DNA of 20,977 nt, taken from positions 1 to 20,977 of the forward strand of contig CAYMJJ010000037.1 in the NCBI GenBank assembly GCA_964390445.1. The letters run 5' to 3'. Of this stretch, positions 1-7,341 are shown one piece after another (position 1 is the first letter of the stretch; each line of letters begins with the position of its first letter). The notes under the pieces were generated by a model. That model searched no databases and was not told where the DNA came from. It saw nothing but the letters and a program-made list of their open reading frames with translations. The position numbers and the translations under genes are program-made. The stretch comes from Anderseniella sp964390445 (GTDB lineage Bacteria > Pseudomonadota > Alphaproteobacteria > Rhizobiales > Aestuariivirgaceae).

Positions 1-194
1 TGTGTACCAACATCAAGTCGGAAGACATCATCATCCACACCATCGCCTTCGACGTTTCCGACGCAGACACGAAGTCGATCCTGAAAACATGTGCTTCCAG
101 CGGCAACTACTATGACGCCGGCGACAGCACTGCTCTGGCGCAGGCCTTCAAGGCCATCGCGGGCCAGATCCAGATGGTCGCACTGAGCAGGTAG
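1..194 (+). CDS. TadG-like VWA protein, 3' end only (partial)
   Basis: The reading frame enters from the left edge (first whole codon at position 3) and stops at TAG 192-194, giving about 63 residues. The fragment aligns end to end with the C-terminus of the next gene: both have an N-x-IKS segment, a strand with IAF, a CASSG motif followed by N-Y-Y-D-A, and a final LSR. It is therefore the C-terminal part of the VWA domain of a TadG-like protein, a family linked to Flp/Tad pilus assembly or to a secreted VWA role. The metal-binding site and N-terminus lie outside the window. The two genes are separated by about 210 bp and are probably the result of a tandem duplication that has since diverged considerably. 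The family comes only from similarity to its neighbour; the pilus role is an inference. Confidence 0.85.
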   Translation, partial: CTNIKSEDIIIHTIAFDVSDADTKSILKTCASSGNYYDAGDSTALAQAFKAIAGQIQMVALSR

Positions 195-391
195 GCAAGG
201 CTGTGCCTGCGAAAGCCGCAACCACCGTGCCGCCCGGCGCGGTGACCGTCTCTTCCGGCCGCCCGCTACAAAAGGCGAATCTAAACCTCCTGTTAGGGGA
301 ACTCGTTGCCGGTTCGGCAAGACTCTGAGCGTAGCTTAGTCAGTAGCCGGAGGAAAGCTGTCAGCCTTTCACAAGCCCGGTGCGGTCTGGC

Positions 392-397
392 AAGGAG
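392..397 (+). promoter_or_regulatory. Shine-Dalgarno AAGGAG that fixes a GTG start
   Basis: AAGGAG lies 8 nt upstream of the GTG at 406. The encoded N-terminus from this GTG matches a TadG-type membrane anchor, so this site decides the start. Confidence 0.75.
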
Positions 398-405
398 TAC
401 TTCTT

Positions 406-1647
406 GTGTTTGCATCAGCATTTCGTTCATTGCTGCGCAACAGAGCAGGCAATGTGGGCCTCATTGCCGCGTTGGCAGCCGTACCAATGTTTGGCGCCGC
501 CGGCATCGCCATAGACACCTACAGGCAAATGCATGCCCAGTCGCGGCTTCAGGCCGCGCTGGATGCAGGCGCCCTTGCCGGTGCCTCCACAGTCAATACC
601 ACCAACGAAGGCATCGAAAGGATCATCCGGCAATTTGCCGAATCCAACGGCATAGGCGACCTGATCGATGCCAATACAGGCCTCAAGGTGACGTTCCTGC
701 CTAATGGAGCCATCCATGTGCGCGCAGTTGGCACAATTCCGACGACACTTGGCAATTTACTGGGCATTTCGAAGCTGAACATCTCGGCCGAGTCCGAGGT
801 GATGGCAGGACGCACGGGCGCAGAGGTCGCGCTTGTCGTCGATACCACGGGGTCGATGAACACCGAAGGCAAGATGCAGGCGCTGCGCACGGCCGCCTCC
901 AACTTCGTGAAGATCATCGACAATACCAACGGCAACCATGACGAAAGCATGATCCGTGTCTCGCTGGTGCCGTATGCAAGATACGTCAACGTCGGCACCA
1001 GCAACAGGGACGCCGCCTGGATGGACCCAGTCAACGAGTCGGGCGGCAATGTGTGGCACGGCTGCGTCGGCTCGCGCGAGTATCCCTACAACATCTCCGA
1101 TAGCAGCTATGGCGATGGCGTTCCGCCCATCATGAACGAGGCCTGCGCGCAGCCGGTCGAACCGCTAACCGCCGATGCCGCCAGACTTCTCGACCGCATC
1201 GGCGGGCTGACCGGACAGGGTCTGACCTATATTCCCGGCGGGCTGGTCTGGGGCTGGCGCACCTTGACCTCCAAAGCCCCGTTTTCCGAAGGGGCGAGCG
1301 CCACCGAGGCCGATGAAAAGAACATCCGCAAATACATCGTGCTGATGACCGATGGCGACAACACGGTGCAGAAGTTTGCCGGCAGCCCGGAACACAAGAG
1401 GTTGGGTAACGGCAACAGCGCACCGGCCGCAGACAAGCTGACCCTGGAATTGTGCAACCGGATCAAGTCGGACAGCGTTACCATCTTCTCGATTGCGTTC
1501 AAGGTCACCAGCAACGCCACGCGCAAGATGCTGAGTGACTGCGCCAGCAGCGGCCACAACTACTACGACGCCAGCGACCCGGCACAGCTCAGTGCGGCGT
1601 TCAACGCCATCGGTGCCCAGGTGGCCGCCGTCCGTCTGTCCCGCTAG
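406..1647 (+). CDS. TadG-like pilus-assembly / VWA domain protein
   Basis: 413 residues from a GTG with a good AAGGAG ribosome site. Residues 1-40 are the TadG/TadE-type N-terminus: a short basic stretch (RNRAGNV) followed by a single hydrophobic segment (about 18-36), which would anchor the protein in the inner membrane with the rest outside. A VWA domain follows from about 139. Its metal-ion site is DTTGS at 146-150 (D146, T148, S150), with further likely ligands at T274 and in MTDGD at 314-318. An insertion of about 100 residues between these motifs carries cysteines (C220, C247) that could form disulfides. The C-terminal CASSG and NYYDA segments are shared with the truncated gene just upstream. 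Family members sit in or near tad (Flp pilus) loci, but no other tad gene is visible, so a pilus role is inferred; a general secreted adhesion or protein-binding role is the alternative. Confidence 0.85.
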   Translation: MFASAFRSLLRNRAGNVGLIAALAAVPMFGAAGIAIDTYRQMHAQSRLQAALDAGALAGASTVNTTNEGIERIIRQFAESNGIGDLIDANTGLKVTFLPNGAIHVRAVGTIPTTLGNLLGISKLNISAESEVMAGRTGAEVALVVDTTGSMNTEGKMQALRTAASNFVKIIDNTNGNHDESMIRVSLVPYARYVNVGTSNRDAAWMDPVNESGGNVWHGCVGSREYPYNISDSSYGDGVPPIMNEACAQPVEPLTADAARLLDRIGGLTGQGLTYIPGGLVWGWRTLTSKAPFSEGASATEADEKNIRKYIVLMTDGDNTVQKFAGSPEHKRLGNGNSAPAADKLTLELCNRIKSDSVTIFSIAFKVTSNATRKMLSDCASSGHNYYDASDPAQLSAAFNAIGAQVAAVRLSR

Positions 1648-1765
1648 GGTCATTGTTCTGGCGGCAAAGGCATAAGCCAAACTTCCATCAACCTGATTGA
1701 CTTGTGTATACCCGACTGCTCAGTGTGCGGCGTCCCGGAAACACCCCAGATAGAAGCCTTAGCAC

Positions 1766-3079
1766 ATGACACGCCTGCCTGCGATCCTGCAAAAACGTAT
1801 CTCTGAATCAGGCCCGGTGCGCGTCGGCGTCATCGGTGCCGGCAAGTTCAGTTCCATGTTCCTCAACCAGGTGCCGTTCTCACCGCATCTGAGCGTTGTC
1901 GCCATTGCCGACCTTGATGTCGAGCGCGCCCGCACCGCCTGCCGCACCGTCGGCTGGAGCGAAGACCGCATCGCCGCGACCCGCTTCACCGATGACGGCA
2001 TGTCGGTCATCGCGGACCCGGCCGTCGAGGTGGTCATGGAAATCACCGGGTCGCCCGCTGCCGGTTGCGCCCATGCCCTCGCGGCCGCCGAACACGGCAA
2101 GCACATCGTCATGGTCAACGTCGAGGCCGACGTGCTGGCAGGCCCGGTGCTTGCCGCCGCCCACCGCTCCGCCGGCACCGTCTACTCCATGGCGTCAGGT
2201 GACCAGCCGTCCCTTGTGTGCGAGATCGTCGACTGGGCGCGCACCTGCGGGCTTGAAGTCGTGTGCGCCGGCAAGGGCACCCGCTACCAGCCCGGCTTCC
2301 ACGATGTCACGCCAGACGGGGTCTGGGATCATTATGGCCTCACCGCCGACCAGGCCGCCGCCGCCGGCATGAACTCGCAGATGTTCAACTCCTTCCTCGA
2401 CGGCACCAAGTCAGCCATCGAGATGGCAGCCATCGCCAATGCTTGCGGCCTCGATGCGCCCGAGGACGGCTTGAAGTTCCCCGCCGTCGATGTCTACAAC
2501 CTGCAGAACGTGCTGATACCCGAGGCTGATGGTGGCATCATCAATCATTCGGGCATGGTCGAGGTCGTGGCCTCGGAACATCGCGGCGAAACCTCCGAAA
2601 TGCCCAACCACCTGCGTTGGGGCGTCTATGCGGTGTTCAAGGCGCCGAACGATTACGCCCGCGCCTGCTTTGCGCAATATGGCCTGGTGACGGACAAGTC
2701 CGGCTGGTACGCAGCACTTTACCGGCCCTACCACCTCATCGGCCTCGAACTGGGCCTGTCCGCCAGCAACGCCGTGATCCGCCGCGAACCGACCGGCACC
2801 ACCGCCGAATGGCGCGGCGATGTGGTGGCCGTTGCCAAGAAGGATCTCAAGCCCGGCGACCGGCTCGATGGTGAAGGCGGCTTCTGTGCCTGGGGTCGGC
2901 TCATGCCGGCCGCCACATCGCGCATGCGCCGCGGGCTGCCCATAGGTCTCGCCCACGGTGTCGACGTCATCCGCCCGGTCGCCCACGGCGCCGTCATCAC
3001 CTATGACGATGTGGCGGCCCTGCCCTCCAACGCAGCCACGCGCTGCCGCCAGCAACTGGAGAATTCTGCGGATTTCTGA
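1766..3079 (+). CDS. Homoserine dehydrogenase-like oxidoreductase with C-terminal SAF domain (COG4091 type)
   Basis: 437 residues. After a short N-terminal helix, residues 18-26 form a Rossmann nucleotide-binding start with G21-x-x-G24-x-G26 followed by K27, and an acidic end of the second strand (ADLD, about 48-51), typical of NAD(P)-dependent oxidoreductases of the homoserine dehydrogenase/Gfo-Idh-MocA type. The C-terminal part (about 352-420) is an SAF-like domain (DLKPGDRL, then a PIGLAHG segment), as found in COG4091 proteins often misnamed FlgA or homoserine dehydrogenase. The substrate is unknown; related proteins occur with sugar-acid or tetronate catabolism genes, but no such partner lies next to it here. 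It has no obvious strong ribosome site before ATG 1766 and is flanked by an unrelated VWA gene and a small membrane protein, so it seems monocistronic. True homoserine dehydrogenase activity is unlikely given the SAF fusion. Family confidence is high, function low. Confidence 0.8.
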   Translation: MTRLPAILQKRISESGPVRVGVIGAGKFSSMFLNQVPFSPHLSVVAIADLDVERARTACRTVGWSEDRIAATRFTDDGMSVIADPAVEVVMEITGSPAAGCAHALAAAEHGKHIVMVNVEADVLAGPVLAAAHRSAGTVYSMASGDQPSLVCEIVDWARTCGLEVVCAGKGTRYQPGFHDVTPDGVWDHYGLTADQAAAAGMNSQMFNSFLDGTKSAIEMAAIANACGLDAPEDGLKFPAVDVYNLQNVLIPEADGGIINHSGMVEVVASEHRGETSEMPNHLRWGVYAVFKAPNDYARACFAQYGLVTDKSGWYAALYRPYHLIGLELGLSASNAVIRREPTGTTAEWRGDVVAVAKKDLKPGDRLDGEGGFCAWGRLMPAATSRMRRGLPIGLAHGVDVIRPVAHGAVITYDDVAALPSNAATRCRQQLENSADF

Positions 3080-3097
3080 TCCAACCCGTTGAATCCG

Positions 3098-3113
3098 TTA
3101 ACCTTTCATTAAC
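3098..3113 (+). promoter_or_regulatory. CtrA-type binding box TTAA-N7-TTAAC
   Basis: TTAA at 3098-3101, exactly 7 nt, then TTAAC at 3109-3113. This is a perfect match to the full CtrA box known in Caulobacter and Rhizobiales. It lies about 120 bp upstream of the small membrane protein at 3235 and just after the stop of the oxidoreductase, so it is placed to control the small gene. That CtrA binds here is an inference. Confidence 0.6.
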
Positions 3114-3234
3114 CATATCGCCACGGGTTTGTCATGAAATGACCCCCTCAACGGCACCATTGCGCACATCTTGCGCCGCAATCGTCTGGCTTTGTGTGAG
3201 GCTGCAGGGGTCCATTAACCCGGGACGACGGAAC

Positions 3235-3444
3235 ATGACTGACAGGAACGAATTCGAAGCAGGCCAGACCTATGGGTTCGGTGCCAATGCAAGGCGGAAG
3301 GCCGGTGCCGTCTGCCGGCGCACCACTGGTCTTTTGTCAATCCTTGCTCTGGCGCTTGTGGTCGCACTCGCCGCCACCGTGATCACTGTCATGCCGACCG
3401 AGACATCTGCCGCCGTCAGCTCGATCGATCCCCTGCTGCGCTAG
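3235..3444 (+). CDS. Small single-pass membrane protein, unknown function
   Basis: 69 residues from ATG 3235. An upstream in-frame ATG at 3139 would add 32 residues of poor, Cys-rich sequence, so I prefer the shorter form; a weak purine-rich site (GGGACGACGG) precedes it. The N-terminal 30 or so residues are charged and polar (DRNEFEAGQ at the start, then an Arg/Lys-rich stretch), followed by one hydrophobic helix of about 22 residues (GLLSILALALVV onward) and a short polar tail ending PLLR. The basic residues before the helix suggest an N-in, C-out topology. I do not recognise the family. It sits between a perfect CtrA box and a strong terminator, so it probably forms its own cell-cycle-linked transcript. 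Confidence 0.55.
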   Translation: MTDRNEFEAGQTYGFGANARRKAGAVCRRTTGLLSILALALVVALAATVITVMPTETSAAVSSIDPLLR

Positions 3445-3474
3445 GCGCACACACTCAACTTCAGGCAGACTGAA

Positions 3475-3511
3475 AAAAGCCGGCACCTTCTGGATTAAGA
3501 TGCCGGCTTTT
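3475..3511. terminator. Bidirectional intrinsic terminator
   Basis: AAAAGCCGGCA (3475-3485) pairs perfectly with TGCCGGCTTTT (3501-3511), an 11-bp stem with a 15-nt loop. A T-rich run follows on the plus strand (through 3518), and the A run at 3473-3478 gives a T run on the minus strand. It lies between two convergent genes ending at 3444 (+) and 3543 (-) and can serve both. Confidence 0.9.
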
Positions 3512-3542
3512 CGTTTTGTTGATCGGGAGGCGGCGTGTCGGG

Positions 3543-3977
3543 TCAGCCCGGACCGCCGGCAGAGCCGCCGCCACCGTTACCACCGCCGTTACCGCCGCCG
3601 TTGCCACCGCCGTTGCCGCCACCGTGGCCACCGATCATGCCCGGAAACTCCTTGCGGCCACCGAAGTTCTGCCGCTTGCCGGGGGAATTGGCCTTCTTTA
3701 TGCCGACCTGTTCCTGCACCTGGTCACCCGGCTGCGGCGTTGGTGGAATATAAGCGCGCCGGCGGCTCGGATCGCCCTGGCATCCATACACATCGCGCGA
3801 GCTCAGGAACACCCGCCCGTGAATGCCGGCGCACATGCGCTTGGCTTCGCGGAACGTCACCGTTTCACCGTAATAGATGGTCTTTGCCTGCGCGGGAACT
3901 GAACTGGTCGAACCCAGTGTCACCACACCGGCAACCAGTGCCAGCGCACAAGACGAAATCCTGGTCAGGTAGGTCAT
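3543..3977 (-). CDS. Exported protein with Gly-Asn repeat tail, unknown function
   Basis: 144 residues from the ATG at 3977, chosen because a GAGGAG ribosome site lies just upstream and a signal peptide then starts directly; a longer frame from 4034 would place about 19 polar residues before it. The signal peptide (1-31, ending VPAQA) should be cut after A31. The mature part has a short folded region with two cysteines (C49, C66) that could form a disulfide, a Pro-rich linker (about 76-84), a basic stretch (KKANSPGKRQN), and a C-terminal tail from about 116 of Gly with regularly spaced Asn (four GGGN units) ending GGPG. The protein is probably periplasmic or surface-exposed. The tail resembles flexible or surface glycine-rich extensions. 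I do not recognise the N-terminal domain. A dyad lies upstream (4022-4043) and the shared terminator just downstream. Confidence 0.75.
   Translation of the reverse strand: MTYLTRISSCALALVAGVVTLGSTSSVPAQAKTIYYGETVTFREAKRMCAGIHGRVFLSSRDVYGCQGDPSRRRAYIPPTPQPGDQVQEQVGIKKANSPGKRQNFGGRKEFPGMIGGHGGGNGGGNGGGNGGGNGGGGSAGGPG
3569..3625 (-). repeat. 12-bp tandem repeat encoding GGGN units
   Basis: On the plus strand this reads as repeats of a CCACCGCCGTT(G/A)-like 12-mer, about four copies with mixed third-base changes. It encodes GGGN units at the C-terminus of the exported protein. Copy number may vary by slippage. Confidence 0.75.
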
Positions 3978-4021
3978 TTGCTTCTCCTCTTTCTGTCGCG
4001 CCCCTGATGGAGGGGGTTGAA

Positions 4022-4043
4022 ACAGGACGAACATTCATCCTGT
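4022..4043. promoter_or_regulatory. Dyad upstream of the Gly-Asn repeat gene
   Basis: ACAGGACGA (4022-4030) and TCATCCTGT (4035-4043) are inverted with one mismatch and a 4-nt spacer. The dyad lies 45 bp upstream of the minus-strand start at 3977, so it could be an operator or a 5' leader hairpin. No known regulator is recognised. Confidence 0.35.
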
Positions 4044-4167
4044 CGTGATTGAGGACATCATGGGCAAGTTCACGTATCGGTGATGTGCAGTTGATCACAC
4101 CTCGTCAACCATCGGTTGATCCGGTTCATATCTTGTACAAGCAAAATTCCGGGCGGCCTGTCCGGCC

Positions 4168-5058
4168 TTACTGCCAGTAGGCCTCGGCAAGGCGCACGTA
4201 GACAGCGGTGTTGCTGGTCAGGCTCGACGTGTCCTTGTTGCCATAGGTGGCATGCACCAGGTCATTGATCGCCTCGGCCCGCTTGATGCCTTCAGGATAG
4301 CCGTTGAACACATCCATGATGCTGCGCTTTTGCGCATCCACACTGATCAGTGCGGCAAAGCTGCGCGGTGCCTCGCGCGGATCATACCCGGCAGCCACGA
4401 AATACCGGAAGCCGATCCGGTCTGCCTCTTCTTCCTGCGCACGGGTGTAGCTGCTGAGGCTGGTATCCGCCAGCGCCCGTACCCCTTCGCTCAGCCAGGG
4501 CACGCCCAGCTTGTCCGAGAAGATGCGCTTGCCGAATGCCGTCACCTGCCGATTGATTGACTGTCCGTCCTGGCCCTTCACCACGTGTGTTGCCCGGTTG
4601 TGCGCCATCTCGTGCGCCAGCACCATGGCAAGCTGGGCTTCGGTCCGCAGCCGCCGGATGATGCCGGTCGTGACGAAGATGTGCCCGCCGCCCGGCGTGA
4701 AGGCGTTGGCATGCGGGCTGTCGATCAGGTAGACGCGATAGAACAGTGCGCTCACGCCGTGCTCGGCCGTCGCCTGCAAGCGGCTGACAATTACGTTAAG
4801 GTAATCTTCGAGCTCGCGGTCCTGTGACCTCGTCATGATGGCCAGCGCCCGCCTGGCCAGTTCGTCGCCGATGCGCTGTTGCCGGTCCATCTGGGACGTG
4901 GCAGCCGGCTGGATGGCAAGCTCGTTGCTGCGGTCTGCGCTCAGTTCCAGCCGCGCGCCTGCGTCTTCAGCATCCAGCAGGCTCACATTGCTGCACGCGG
5001 CCAATGGTATGAATACCGCCGCGGCTGCCAGTGCCCTTGTTGCAACTCTGAATGTCAC
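4168..5058 (-). CDS. M48-family zinc metalloprotease, lipoprotein
   Basis: 296 residues from a GTG at 5058. I chose this start because the first 22 residues then form a textbook lipoprotein signal with lipobox LAAC at 19-22, so Cys22 would be lipidated; an in-frame ATG at 5160 would put 34 extra residues ahead of it. The catalytic motif is HEMAH (149-153), with EEEAD (209-213) supplying the third zinc ligand, and the NAFTPGGGHIFVTTG stretch before it is typical of M48 peptidases of the BepA/LoiP/YcaL group. These act in the periplasm, attached to a membrane by the lipid, in quality control of outer-membrane proteins. Length fits this group. No separate TPR region is present, but the divergent neighbour across a 280-bp gap is a TPR protein, which may be a functional partner (inference). 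Confidence 0.9.
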   Translation of the reverse strand: MTFRVATRALAAAAVFIPLAACSNVSLLDAEDAGARLELSADRSNELAIQPAATSQMDRQQRIGDELARRALAIMTRSQDRELEDYLNVIVSRLQATAEHGVSALFYRVYLIDSPHANAFTPGGGHIFVTTGIIRRLRTEAQLAMVLAHEMAHNRATHVVKGQDGQSINRQVTAFGKRIFSDKLGVPWLSEGVRALADTSLSSYTRAQEEEADRIGFRYFVAAGYDPREAPRSFAALISVDAQKRSIMDVFNGYPEGIKRAEAINDLVHATYGNKDTSSLTSNTAVYVRLAEAYWQ

Positions 5059-5340
5059 GTCGCCAAGCCGTCTCTTGCATGTCCGCAGACATCGCCCAGT
5101 CACCGTTCCGAACCAAACTTTAACGTGCAAGGCCGGTTCGCTCAACCTCCAATAAGGCATGCTGCGAAGCCTGCGATTGCCGTTGCACGATTGCGTGACG
5201 ATCCGGACTCAAGGGGTGGTTCTTCGCGCCTGCACTCGCTATTATCAATCCATGACAAGGCCCGGTCGTGACCTGAAACTTCTGCGCCCATGATTACGTT
5301 ACCACCGGTGTGCCAAACATTGTCCCAGGAGCTGACACCC

Positions 5341-5868
5341 ATGCGCTTTGCAATCCTTTCACTTGCCGCCGCCATCGCGCTTTCGGGCGCTGCAATGACC
5401 GCCCATGCAGCCGGGTCCGATACCTCGGCCTCCACGCCGACCTGCAAGAAGGGCTTCGTCTACTCGTCGTCCAAGAAAAAGTGCGTGAAGAAGACCTCGT
5501 CGGTCATCCCGCACGAGTCCATCAAGGCGCAAGGCTGGGCACTGGCCCGCGAAGGCCGCTATGAAGACGCCATCGAGATGTTCCGGCTCTCAGCCGACCA
5601 GAATGACCCCGAGGTGCTCAACGGCCTTGGCTTCAGCCACCGCAAACTCGGCAAGGTTGAACAGGGCATTGCCTTCTATGGCAAGGCAATTGATGTCAAT
5701 CCTGACTACATCCAGGCCCGCGAATACCTTGGAGAAGGCTATGTCGTCCTTGGCAAGCTGAACCTCGCCCGCGAACAGCTTGATGAGATCGGCACCCGCT
5801 GCGGCACCGCCTGCGAGGAATACATGCTGCTGGCCCGCGCCATCGACACCGGCAAGCCGAACTACTGA
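5341..5868 (+). CDS. Exported TPR-repeat protein
   Basis: 175 residues from ATG 5341, preceded by CAGGAG at good distance; an earlier in-frame ATG at 5290 would spoil the signal peptide. The signal peptide ends AHA at 21-23, probably cut after A23. The mature N-terminus has a lysine-rich segment with two cysteines (C35, C48). Residues 58-158 are tetratricopeptide repeats: one starts near IKAQGWALAREGRYEDAIE, a second near EVLNGLGFSHRKLGK, and a third near AREYLGEGYVVLGK. TPR domains are protein-binding scaffolds, so a role in an envelope complex is likely. The next gene starts 16 nt after its stop, so the two are probably co-transcribed. The roughly 280-bp region upstream separates it from the divergent M48 gene and likely carries both promoters. 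Exact function unknown. Confidence 0.85.
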   Translation: MRFAILSLAAAIALSGAAMTAHAAGSDTSASTPTCKKGFVYSSSKKKCVKKTSSVIPHESIKAQGWALAREGRYEDAIEMFRLSADQNDPEVLNGLGFSHRKLGKVEQGIAFYGKAIDVNPDYIQAREYLGEGYVVLGKLNLAREQLDEIGTRCGTACEEYMLLARAIDTGKPNY

Positions 5869-5884
5869 TCTGCTGGATCGACAA

Positions 5885-6397
5885 ATGAAGTGGCTTGCAC
5901 TGGGCGTTGCCGCGATTGTCGTGATCGCGGCCACAGTCGCACTGCTGGCTGGTGAACGGGTGTGGACCACGCTCGCCGGCCCGGCCGATCAGGGCAGCGT
6001 CGACTTTGCCACCCTCACCCTGAAGGACACGCCCAACCAGTTCCTGGTGTGTCCACCGGACAGGTGTGCCGCGCCGGCCGACATCGAAGCGCCCACCTTT
6101 GCCGTGCCCGAGGCCGATCTGCGCGCAACCCTCATCCGCACCTGGAGTGCCATGCCGCGCACCCGCCTCACCGCAGGCGGGCCGGAACCGTCCACCGGCG
6201 AGATCCGGTTCGTGCAAACCTCCGCGGTGTTCGGCTTCCCTGACACCATCTCCGTCGCCACCTGGCCCTCGGAAGATGGCACAGCCTCCACGCTTGCTGT
6301 CTACAGCCGCAGCCTGGTGGGCAAGTCAGATTTGGGGGCCAACGAGGAGCGCATCACGAAATGGTTATCCGCCCTGCCGGAATTGCCAAGACAATGA
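5885..6397 (+). CDS. DUF1499 family membrane-anchored protein
   Basis: 170 residues from ATG 5885, which follows the TPR stop by 16 nt with only a weak purine site, suggesting an operon. Residues 3-23 are a hydrophobic helix, an uncleaved anchor or signal. After it come FATLTLKDTPNQFLVCPPDRC (split here as FATLTLKDTP at 41-50 and NQFLVCPPDRC at 51-61, with C56 and C61), then AP-x-F and a later IRFVQTSAVFGFPD segment. This matches the DUF1499 pattern (COG4446). The family has no defined biochemical role; members are envelope-located in proteobacteria. The longer frame from 5780 begins inside the previous gene and is not used. Confidence 0.75.
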   Translation: MKWLALGVAAIVVIAATVALLAGERVWTTLAGPADQGSVDFATLTLKDTPNQFLVCPPDRCAAPADIEAPTFAVPEADLRATLIRTWSAMPRTRLTAGGPEPSTGEIRFVQTSAVFGFPDTISVATWPSEDGTASTLAVYSRSLVGKSDLGANEERITKWLSALPELPRQ

Positions 6398-6437
6398 CGC
6401 ATTGCCACCCAGATCACGTCGCAAATCACTCCTATTC

Positions 6438-6453
6438 CTAACAATGTCTTAAC
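6438..6453 (+). promoter_or_regulatory. Degenerate CtrA-type box CTAA-N7-TTAAC
   Basis: CTAA at 6438-6441, 7 nt, then TTAAC at 6449-6453: one base off the full CtrA box. It lies about 70 bp upstream of the L,D-transpeptidase start. One mismatch makes this suggestive only. Confidence 0.4.
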
Positions 6454-6522
6454 TACGTTTGCGCCATACTGCCCAGCCAGGAACGCCTGCGTGGCAACGA
6501 GCATTTGTGGGGGATGATGGAT

Positions 6523-7341
6523 ATGGCAAGGATGATGAACAGGCGCGCAATGCTGACCGGCCTCGGAGCGGTCTCGGCAGTCGCCGCGCTGTCGGCACCG
6601 GCGAGCGCCGAGCCGTTCAACATTGACACGATCGACCGCTGGCTGCGCAACAATGGCGGCTATTCGCGCCAGCCTGTGCCGCATGATCAGGCCACTGGTT
6701 CGGTGTCTCCCGCCAACGCCAACCCCTACGGCGCGCAGCAGCAACCCCTACCCCCTGCGCACGCGTACGAGCCACAGGCAGAGCAGCAGGCAGCGCAGCC
6801 GCGCCCGCCACTTGAAAGCCCCATCGATTTCCCTATTACCCGGGTGCCCGAAAGCCAGATCAAGCCGCAGTTTCGCCGCCAGCTGGTGCGGTATGATGGC
6901 CCAGAACAGCCCGGCACCATCGTGGTTGATACCCGCAACCGTCACCTCTACCTGGTGCGCGGCAATGGTGAAGCCTTGCGGTTTGGTGTCGGCGTCGGGC
7001 GTGACGGATTCCGCTGGCAGGGTCAGGCCTACATTGGCCGCAAGGCGCGCTGGCCGCGCTGGACGCCGCCGGCTGAAATGGTTGCCCGCGATCCCGAGGC
7101 CGCTCCATGGGTCAACGGCATGCCGGGCGGCCCGGACAATCCGCTGGGCGCGCGCGCGCTTTACCTGTTCGACATGACCGGCCGCGACACGCTGTACCGC
7201 ATCCACGGCACCAACGATCCGTCATCGATCGGCCAGGCCATGTCGTCGGGGTGCATCCGCATGCTCAACCAGGACATCGACGAACTGCACCGCCGCGTGC
7301 TGAAGGGTGCCCGCGTCGTGGTGCTGAACCACGACGGCTAG
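6523..7341 (+). CDS. L,D-transpeptidase (YkuD / ErfK family), exported
   Basis: 272 residues from ATG 6523; several in-frame ATGs lie within 25 bp, and the GGGGG run at 6509-6513 fits 6523 best. The N-terminus has twin arginines (NRRAML) then a hydrophobic core and an ASA cut site, so it looks like a Tat-type signal. A Pro/Gln-rich linker (about 62-96) leads to the YkuD domain from about 130. The active-site segment has HGTNDPSSIG (H228) and MSSGCIRM with catalytic Cys244. These enzymes make 3-3 cross-links in peptidoglycan or attach lipoproteins to it, in the periplasm. A CtrA-like box precedes it, fitting cell-cycle control of wall growth (inference). Its stop codon overlaps a palindromic repeat. 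Confidence 0.92.
   Translation: MARMMNRRAMLTGLGAVSAVAALSAPASAEPFNIDTIDRWLRNNGGYSRQPVPHDQATGSVSPANANPYGAQQQPLPPAHAYEPQAEQQAAQPRPPLESPIDFPITRVPESQIKPQFRRQLVRYDGPEQPGTIVVDTRNRHLYLVRGNGEALRFGVGVGRDGFRWQGQAYIGRKARWPRWTPPAEMVARDPEAAPWVNGMPGGPDNPLGARALYLFDMTGRDTLYRIHGTNDPSSIGQAMSSGCIRMLNQDIDELHRRVLKGARVVVLNHDG

Noticed and set aside
306..320. Short hairpin TTGCCG-GTT-CGGCAA after the first VWA gene
   Set aside because: The stem is only 6 bp and no T run follows, so I do not call a terminator.
1697..1702. TTGACT hexamer upstream of the oxidoreductase considered as a -35
   Set aside because: No -10 hexamer is found at the right distance.
3569..3625. Tandem 12-bp repeat considered as a CRISPR or minisatellite
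   Set aside because: The units are contiguous without spacers and read in frame as GGGN within a supported protein.
5142..5447. Minus-strand frame of 101 codons over the M48/TPR promoter region
   Set aside because: It overlaps the signal peptide of the TPR gene, has no ribosome site and no recognisable motif.
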